Below are positions 58,822 through 64,000 of a stretch of DNA of 64,000 nt, piece by piece. The position numbers were made by a program, and so were the translations under genes. Origin of the DNA: CAJXYS01 sp913063035 (GTDB lineage: Bacteria; Pseudomonadota; Alphaproteobacteria; Rhodobacterales; Rhodobacteraceae); NCBI RefSeq assembly GCF_050586465.1, contig NZ_JBOCEG010000002.1, positions 310,001 through 374,000 on the forward strand, written 5' to 3'. Within the stretch, counting starts at the first letter, position 1; every line of letters begins with the position of its first letter. The notes below the pieces were generated by a model, which saw only the letters and a list, made by a program, of their open reading frames with translations, was not told the DNA's origin and made no database searches.

Positions 58822-60016
58822 TCCTGCCCTCCAGGGTCCGGTGCACCGGGCAGCGGTCCGCGATCTCCAGCAGCTTGCGGCGCTGGTCTTCGGAGAGCGC
58901 GCCTTCGAGCCGGATGAGCCGCGAGAAAACGTCGATCTTCTCGGCGCTCTTCTCGTTGCAATCGCCGCAGTCCTGCGCGTGCACCTTGTCATGGGTGACG
59001 TCGACGCTGACATGGTCGAGCGGCCAGCCCTTGCGCCGCGCGTAGAGCCGGATCGTCATCGAGGTGCAGGCGCCGAGCCCGGCGGCCAGGAACTGGTAGG
59101 GGGTGAGCCCCCGGTTCGTGCCCCCGTAGCTTTCCGGCTCGTCGGCCTGCAGGTGGTGGTTCGGCCCGGCCTGGATGTCCTGTAGGAACCCGTCGGGATC
59201 GGCTTCCGACACCCGCGTGACGCCCTCGGGCGCGCCCGGGGGCGGGGCCGGGGCCCTGAGGTCGAGATACCGGCGCGACCAGGCCGCGATGACCTCGGCG
59301 GCATACTCGGCATCCGCGCCGCGCCGGATCAGGTGATCGGCGTCGTCCAGCGTCACGAAACTCTTGGGATGCCGGGCGGCCTTGAAGATCTCGGTCGCGT
59401 TGTCGATGCCCACGACCGCGTCGCGCGGGCCGTGCAGGATCAGCAGCGCGCGTTTCAGCCCGGCGATGGCGGGGCCGAGCGATTCGGCCTTCACGTCCTC
59501 GACGAAGTCGCGCCCGATCGTGATGGCCCGCCCGCCGAGCTCGACCTCGGCGCGGCCGTCGGCGGCGATCCGGTCCAGCGCGTCGTCGAAATTATGCATG
59601 ACATGCCCCGGGTCGTAGGGGGCGGCGATGGTGGCGACGGCCCTGGCGCTGTCGATCCGGCCCGCCGCCTTCAGCACCGCCGCGCCGCCCAGCGAATGCC
59701 CGATCAGCAGCGCGGGCGCCATGTCACGCCCGGACAGCGCCTCGGCCGCGCAGACGAGGTCCGCGACATTCGAGGTGAAGGTCGTGTTGGCGAATTCCCC
59801 CTCCGAATGGCCCAGCCCGGTGAAGTCGAACCGCAGCACGGCGATCCCCATCGCCGCCAGCCGGCCGGAAATGCGCTTGGCGGCCGGGATGTCCTTCGAG
59901 CAGGTGAAGCAATGCGCGAAGAGCGCCGTCGCGAGCTGTGGCCCGTCCGGCAGGTCCAGCCGGGCGGCCAGCGTCGCGCCCGAATGGCCGGTGAAGGTGA
60001 ATTTTTCCGTGGGCAT
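58793..60016 (-). CDS. bifunctional alpha/beta hydrolase-OsmC fusion protein
   Basis: 407 residues. Residues 1-255 are an alpha/beta hydrolase with nucleophile Ser108 in GHSLGG (106-111) and a late His in DDADHL (224-229). After a Pro-rich linker, residues 270-407 are an OsmC/Ohr-like domain with the two redox cysteines Cys317 (GACTSM) and Cys389 (DRCPVH). OsmC domains reduce organic hydroperoxides. The same fusion exists in other Proteobacteria. ATG 60016 has GAGGAG upstream. A role in detoxifying lipid-derived peroxides or esters is inference. Confidence 0.9.
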   Translation of the reverse strand: MPTEKFTFTGHSGATLAARLDLPDGPQLATALFAHCFTCSKDIPAAKRISGRLAAMGIAVLRFDFTGLGHSEGEFANTTFTSNVADLVCAAEALSGRDMAPALLIGHSLGGAAVLKAAGRIDSARAVATIAAPYDPGHVMHNFDDALDRIAADGRAEVELGGRAITIGRDFVEDVKAESLGPAIAGLKRALLILHGPRDAVVGIDNATEIFKAARHPKSFVTLDDADHLIRRGADAEYAAEVIAAWSRRYLDLRAPAPPPGAPEGVTRVSEADPDGFLQDIQAGPNHHLQADEPESYGGTNRGLTPYQFLAAGLGACTSMTIRLYARRKGWPLDHVSVDVTHDKVHAQDCGDCNEKSAEKIDVFSRLIRLEGALSEDQRRKLLEIADRCPVHRTLEGRIRIETALSG

Positions 60017-60118
60017 GAAGGCTCCTCTCCGCGGGACTGGCCCGAGAATGGGCGCGGTGCGCGTGATCCGCAACCGCCGCGCGCGCCGGCCCACGCCAAG
60101 GTGACCGGGCGTGAGACC

Positions 60119-61447
60119 CTAGAAGACGCCCATCAACCGCGGGTCGAAGGGATAGCTCGACAGGTTCTCGAAGCCGGTTTCGGTGATCAGCACCTGGTCC
60201 TCGAGCTTGATCGAGAAATCGCCGCCCTCGGGGCTGACCAGCGCCTCGGCGCAGAGCACCATGCCGGGTTCGAGCGCGTGGTCCCAGGCGCCCTCGACCC
60301 AATGGTCGGGATAGCTGACGAGGGGCCATTCGTCGCACAGGCCCACGCCGTGGAACTTGCAGGAATATTTCTGCGCCCAGTAGGCGTCGCCCAGCCGGTG
60401 GCCGCCGTGAACCAGCTCGGCGATGGTGACGCCGGGCCGCAGCAGCGCCATGTTTTCCGTGATGTGATCATGGGCGTGGCGCATCGCGTCGATCATGTCG
60501 CGGCGCGGCTTGCGGTCGCCCACCCACCAGGTGCGCGACATGTCCACGCAGATGCCGTAGGCGCCGATCAGGTCGGTGTCGAAGGCCACGATCTCGTTGT
60601 TCCGGATCCTGCGCGGCCCGCATTCCTGGAACCATGGGTTGGTTCGCGGCCCCGAGGTCAGCAGGCGCGTTTCGATCCATTCGCCGCCCCGGCGGATGTT
60701 CTCGGCGTGGAGCACGGCCCAGACGTCGTCCTCGGTCAGGCCCGGCTCGCAGGCGGCTTCCATCCCGGCCATCGCCATCTCGCAGGCATTGACGGCGCAG
60801 CGCATCGCCCGGATCTCGTCGGGGCCTTTCACGGCGCGGGATCTTTCGGTGACTTCCTCGCCGTCCATGATCTCGAAACCCGCCGCTTCCAGCGCCCGCA
60901 GGCCACGGGCCAGGATCTTGTCGACGGCAAGCCGGGTCTCGCCCGGGGCATGGGCCGCCATCACCTCGGCGACCTGCCCGGCGAAGTCGTGCGCCGCGGC
61001 CTGGCCGGCATCGCCGGTGGCGAAGTAGAACATCGACGCACCGGACCGGACCTCGCGCACGAGCGGCGCGTGATCGGCCAGGAAAGGCGCGTTCTTGTAG
61101 TCCCAGAGCACCATGTAGCCATCCGCGCAGAGCAGGCAGGCGCGGAACGGGTTGTGGGTGTTCCAGAGCTGCATGTTGGTGGTGTCGGTGGCGTAGCGTA
61201 TGTTGAGCGGGTCGAACATCAGCAGCCCGCCGTAGCCGCGCTCGACGATGTGCCGCGTCAGCCGCCGCCAGCGAAAGGCACGCATCTCGGCCAGGTCCGG
61301 CAGCTCCAGGCCGGCGGCTTCCCATTCCGCGAAGGCCAGCGGCGTGGGACCGATCTCGACCCGGTCGGCATCGTTGGGCGTGCCGTCGCCCAGTTCCGCG
61401 CCGCGGCCGGGGTCGATCTTGCGGGTGTCGCGGAAATGCTCGTTCAT
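60119..61447 (-). CDS. dddP: dimethylsulfoniopropionate lyase DddP
   Basis: 442 residues, an M24 (creatinase-like) fold enzyme that cleaves DMSP to dimethyl sulfide and acrylate rather than acting as a peptidase. The N-terminus MNEHFRDTRKIDPGRGAELGD and much of the body match roseobacter DddP from memory. The metal-site residues appear as Asp290, Asp292, Asp302, His366, Glu401 and Glu416, a constant offset of 5 from the numbering I recall for the Ruegeria lacuscaerulensis enzyme. Tyr361 and Asp372 at the active site also correspond. CAGGAGG precedes ATG 61447. It is divergent from a DUF3445 gene. Confidence 0.92.
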   Translation of the reverse strand: MNEHFRDTRKIDPGRGAELGDGTPNDADRVEIGPTPLAFAEWEAAGLELPDLAEMRAFRWRRLTRHIVERGYGGLLMFDPLNIRYATDTTNMQLWNTHNPFRACLLCADGYMVLWDYKNAPFLADHAPLVREVRSGASMFYFATGDAGQAAAHDFAGQVAEVMAAHAPGETRLAVDKILARGLRALEAAGFEIMDGEEVTERSRAVKGPDEIRAMRCAVNACEMAMAGMEAACEPGLTEDDVWAVLHAENIRRGGEWIETRLLTSGPRTNPWFQECGPRRIRNNEIVAFDTDLIGAYGICVDMSRTWWVGDRKPRRDMIDAMRHAHDHITENMALLRPGVTIAELVHGGHRLGDAYWAQKYSCKFHGVGLCDEWPLVSYPDHWVEGAWDHALEPGMVLCAEALVSPEGGDFSIKLEDQVLITETGFENLSSYPFDPRLMGVF

Positions 61448-61547
61448 GGCCGCCGTCCTCCTGCGGCCATGCTGCGCCCGGCCGGGGCCGCTTGCCATTC
61501 AGTTTTCGGCCTGCAAATGTCGCATTCGCGCGATTGTCGAGGGAACA

Positions 61548-62342
61548 ATGCCCGTCATCTGCCAGGACAGCCTGCCCGTCGCGGCCTGGATGGCGCCGGC
61601 CACCCGCCGGCTGCCGGGGATCCAGCCGCTGGACCCGGCGGCCTGGCTCCAGCTTGATGAGCGCTACGCCGCGCAGATGGGCTACCGCGACCGCCTGATC
61701 GCGGAGGTCCCCGCCACCGTGCATGCCCTGGCGCCCGCCGCGCGGCCCGCGGCCGGGGAACTGCTCGACCGGGTGCTGGCCGAGCTGGCCCGGCTGCCCG
61801 GTTTCGAGCGCCGCACCGGCGCGCTGCGCCGCCCCGACGGCGTCACGGTTCCGATCGACCGGACCCGCCCGCTGATCACGGCGGGCCGGCTCGTGCAGGA
61901 AGATCTCTGCCTGGTGGAGAAGCGCGACGGCGCCCATGTGCTGACCGGGGCGGTGCTCTGCTTTCCGGCGAGCTGGTCGCTCGAGGAAAAGTTCCTGCGC
62001 CCGCTCGACCGGATTCACCGGCCGGTCGCGGCCTACACGCCCGACCTGGCGCGCCGGGTGGACCGGCTCTTCGACGCCATCCGTCCCGAGCAGCCGCTCT
62101 GGCGTGCCAACGCGCTGCTCTATGCCGATCCCGAGCTGCACCAGCCGCGCCGAGAGACCGACCCCCGTCCCGCGCCGCCCGGGGGCAAGGCGCGCTATCT
62201 CCGGGCGGAACGCCAGTGCCTGCTGCGCCTGCCGGAGACTCGCGCGGTGGTCTTCTCGATCCACAGCTACGTGGTGCCGCTCGCGCGGCTGACCGCGGCG
62301 CAGCGGGCTGGTCTCGCGGCGCACCCGGTCACGGCCGCCTGA
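61548..62342 (+). CDS. DUF3445 family, haem-dependent oxidative N-demethylase-like
   Basis: 264 residues from ATG 61548, with GAGGGA close upstream. Typical segments of the family are MGYRDRLIAEVPATVHAL, VQEDLCLVEKRDGAHVLTGAVLCFPASWSLEEKFLRPLDRIHRPV and RAERQCLLRLPETRAVVFSIHSYVVPL. Proteins of this family bind haem and oxidise methylated amines in some bacteria, with partner subunits. No partner is adjacent, so activity is uncertain. It is divergent from dddP across 100 bases, which suggests, but does not prove, shared control in osmolyte or methylated compound use. Confidence 0.8.
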   Translation: MPVICQDSLPVAAWMAPATRRLPGIQPLDPAAWLQLDERYAAQMGYRDRLIAEVPATVHALAPAARPAAGELLDRVLAELARLPGFERRTGALRRPDGVTVPIDRTRPLITAGRLVQEDLCLVEKRDGAHVLTGAVLCFPASWSLEEKFLRPLDRIHRPVAAYTPDLARRVDRLFDAIRPEQPLWRANALLYADPELHQPRRETDPRPAPPGGKARYLRAERQCLLRLPETRAVVFSIHSYVVPLARLTAAQRAGLAAHPVTAA

Positions 62343-62440
62343 GCCACGGCTTCATCGTTCCGGAAATATCCCCGCCGGAGGCTGCGCGGCCCAGCGGGCC
62401 GCGCGTGCAGAGGCGTGGCGCGCATCCGCGCGCCGCAATG

Positions 62441-62468
62441 GGAAAGGGGCCCCGCGGGGCCCCTTTCC
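62441..62468. terminator. bidirectional terminator between the DUF3445 gene and glnA
   Basis: A perfect 12-bp stem (GGAAAGGGGCCC with GGGCCCCTTTCC) and a CGCG loop, 31 bases after the end of glnA and about 100 bases after the DUF3445 gene. The A and T runs are inside the stem rather than after it. Confidence 0.75.
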
Positions 62469-62499
62469 GATCCTTGTGTCGCCGTCGCGCGGGTCGCGC

Positions 62500-63906
62500 T
62501 CAGCAGCTGTAGTACATCTGGAACTCGACCGGGTGCGGCGTGTGTTCGAAGGCGTAGACCTCTTCCCACTTCAGCTCGAGGTAGCCGTCGATCTGGTCCT
62601 TGGTGAAGACGTCGCCGGCCAGCAGGAACTCGTGGTCGTTTTCCAGCGCGTTCAGCGCCTCGCGCAGGCTCGAGCAGACGGTCGGAATGCCTTCCAGCTC
62701 TTCCGGCGGCAGGTCGTAGAGGTTCTTGTCCATCGCGTCGCCGGGATCGATCTTGTTCTTGATCCCGTCGAGCCCGGCCATCAGCAGCGCCGAGAAGCAC
62801 AGGTAGGGGTTCGCCGACGGGTCCGGGAAGCGGGCCTCGACGCGCTTGGCCTTCGGGCTTTCCGTCCACGGGATCCGCACGCAGCCCGAGCGGTTGCGGG
62901 CCGAGTAGGCGCGCAGCACCGGGGCTTCGAAGCCCGGGATTAGGCGCTTGTAGGAGTTGGTCGACGGGTTGGTGAAGGCGTTCAGCGTCTTGGCGTGCTT
63001 CAGGATGCCGCCGATGAAGTAGAGCGCCTCCTGGCTCAGATCGGCGTATTTGTCGCCGGCGAAGAGCGGCTTGCCGTCCTTCCAGATCGACATGTTGACA
63101 TGCATGCCGGTGCCGTTGTCGCCGTAGATCGGCTTCGGCATGAAGGTGGCCGATTTGCCGTAGGCATGGGCCACGTTGTGGATCACGTACTTGTATTTCT
63201 GCAGCTGGTCGCCCTGGTCGGTGAGCGAGCTGAAGATCAGGCCCAGCTCGTGCTGGCAGGAGGCCACCTCGTGGTGATGCTTGTCGACCTTCATGCCGAG
63301 GCGCTTCATGGTCGAGAGCATCTCGGAGCGGATGTCCTGGCCGGCGTCGATCGGGTTCACCGGGAAGTAGCCGCCCTTGACACCCGGACGGTGGCCCATG
63401 TTGCCCATCTCGTACTCGGTGTCGGTGTTCCAGGACGCGTCGATCGCGTCAATCTCGTAGGAGACCTTGTTGATCTCGTTGGAGAAGCGGACGTCGTCGA
63501 ACAGGAAGAACTCGGCCTCGGGGCCGAAATAGGCGACGTCGCCGATACCGCTGGACTTCAGGTAGGCCTCGGCCTTCTCGGCGGTGCCGCGCGGGTCGCG
63601 GTGATAGGGCTCGCCGGTGTCGGGTTCGACGACCGTGCAGTGCAGGCAGAGCGTCTTCTCGGCGTAGAACGGATCGATATAGGCCGAGTCCGGCGCCGGC
63701 AGCAGTTTCATGTCGGAGGCCTCGATCGACTTCCAGCCCGCGATCGACGAGCCGTCGAACATGAAACCCTCTTCCAGGAAGTCCTCGTCGACCTGGTCGG
63801 CCATGACGGTGACGTGCTGGAGCTTGCCCCGCGGGTCGGTGAAGCGGATGTCGACGTATTCGACCTCCTCGTCCTTGATCATCTTCAGAACGTCAGCATT
63901 GCTCAT
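62500..63906 (-). CDS. glnA: type I glutamine synthetase
   Basis: 468 residues, making glutamine from glutamate, ammonia and ATP, the main ammonium assimilation enzyme. The N-terminal beta-grasp (VEYVDIRFTDPRGKLQHVT) and the active-site loops (FMFDGSSIAGW, VEPDTGEPYHRDPR and NGTGMHVNMSIWKDG) are present. The adenylylation site Tyr397 lies in KNLYDLPPEE, so it is controlled by GlnE. ATG 63906 has GAGG upstream. It follows glnB by 53 bases in the usual glnB-glnA operon. Confidence 0.98.
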   Translation of the reverse strand: MSNADVLKMIKDEEVEYVDIRFTDPRGKLQHVTVMADQVDEDFLEEGFMFDGSSIAGWKSIEASDMKLLPAPDSAYIDPFYAEKTLCLHCTVVEPDTGEPYHRDPRGTAEKAEAYLKSSGIGDVAYFGPEAEFFLFDDVRFSNEINKVSYEIDAIDASWNTDTEYEMGNMGHRPGVKGGYFPVNPIDAGQDIRSEMLSTMKRLGMKVDKHHHEVASCQHELGLIFSSLTDQGDQLQKYKYVIHNVAHAYGKSATFMPKPIYGDNGTGMHVNMSIWKDGKPLFAGDKYADLSQEALYFIGGILKHAKTLNAFTNPSTNSYKRLIPGFEAPVLRAYSARNRSGCVRIPWTESPKAKRVEARFPDPSANPYLCFSALLMAGLDGIKNKIDPGDAMDKNLYDLPPEELEGIPTVCSSLREALNALENDHEFLLAGDVFTKDQIDGYLELKWEEVYAFEHTPHPVEFQMYYSC

Positions 63907-63959
63907 GTGACCTCTTCCCTCTTTCAGTGGTATTCGGTTCGTTTCTGGATCTGTGTGGC

Positions 63960-64000
63960 TCAGAGCGCCTCTTCACCGGTTTCGCCGGTGCGGATGCGGA
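63960..64000 (-). CDS. glnB: nitrogen regulatory protein P-II, C-terminal end
   Basis: The last 12 residues and stop of a protein cut by the window edge. They read RIRTGETGEEAL, the typical C-terminus of the PII signal protein (IRTGExGxxAL), which senses 2-oxoglutarate and controls GlnE-dependent adenylylation of GlnA. Position upstream of glnA supports it. Only a fragment is visible, so the T-loop tyrosine cannot be seen. Confidence 0.85.
   Translation of the reverse strand, partial: RIRTGETGEEAL

Noticed and set aside
58304..58961. Open frames spanning the tRNA-Asp genes and the N run
   Set aside because: They are translated through unknown bases and tRNA sequence; not genes.
59333..61657. 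774-codon plus-strand open frame
   Set aside because: Antisense to the hydrolase-OsmC and dddP genes, both with intact motifs.

Overview
The window is high-GC DNA with the gene content of a marine alphaproteobacterium of the Rhodobacterales (Roseobacter/Rhodobacter-like). The main reasons are: a nuo (complex I) operon interrupted by small non-nuo genes and followed by birA, coaX and RNase J; a tatABC / DUF815 / nlpD-pcm-surE / serS / yajC-secDF neighbourhood; a glnB-glnA pair; and a DMSP lyase (dddP), typical of marine roseobacters. The assignment is inferred from gene content and order, since no 16S rRNA is present.

Layout. 1-13.9 kb (+): end of nuoF, a small lipoprotein, nuoG, a second small lipoprotein, nuoHIJKLMN, birA, coaX and RNase J, very tightly packed. 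13.9-19.8 kb (-): a DEAD-box helicase, an unusual FG-GAP propeller with a C-terminal Hint domain, and release factor 3. 20-22.3 kb: an atypical SDR, an orphan ABC ATPase and a rhodanese. 22.5-25.2 kb (+): tatABC and a DUF815 ATPase. 25.2-30.8 kb (-): NlpD-like lipoprotein, pcm, surE, a DUF6544-type protein, a TspO-like membrane protein and serS. 31.1-37 kb (+): yajC-secD-secF, a TauE/SafE permease, an Mth938-like protein, sodB with a clear terminator, and rarD, whose 3' end overlaps a convergent LOG-family gene. 37.6-45.7 kb: a LysM protein, an ATM1-type ABC exporter, and on the minus strand an RND efflux pair with a well-formed promoter and palindromic operator. 45.9-49.4 kb (+): YfgM-like protein, BamB, Der. 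49.5-52 kb (-): a Ca-motif secreted protein, tpiA and two Fe-S assembly factors. 52-57.9 kb: tgt, a membrane-SRPBCC protein, lon, a small exported protein and an HU-like protein. 57.9-58.5 kb: four tRNA genes (Val-CAC, Val-TAC, Asp-GTC twice), ending at a 100-N assembly gap. 58.6-64 kb: a small membrane protein, an alpha/beta hydrolase-OsmC fusion, dddP, a DUF3445 haem N-demethylase-like protein, glnA and the end of glnB.

The window is mostly core housekeeping sequence. I see no phage, insertion sequence, CRISPR array or defence island, and I do not claim a new system. The items most worth a second look are the seven-bladed FG-GAP/Hint protein (one blade lacks its metal loop), the RND promoter-operator, the SDR without the usual Tyr/Lys pair, the oppositely charged TatB and TatC tails, the two lipoproteins inside the nuo operon, and the tRNA cluster broken by the assembly gap.
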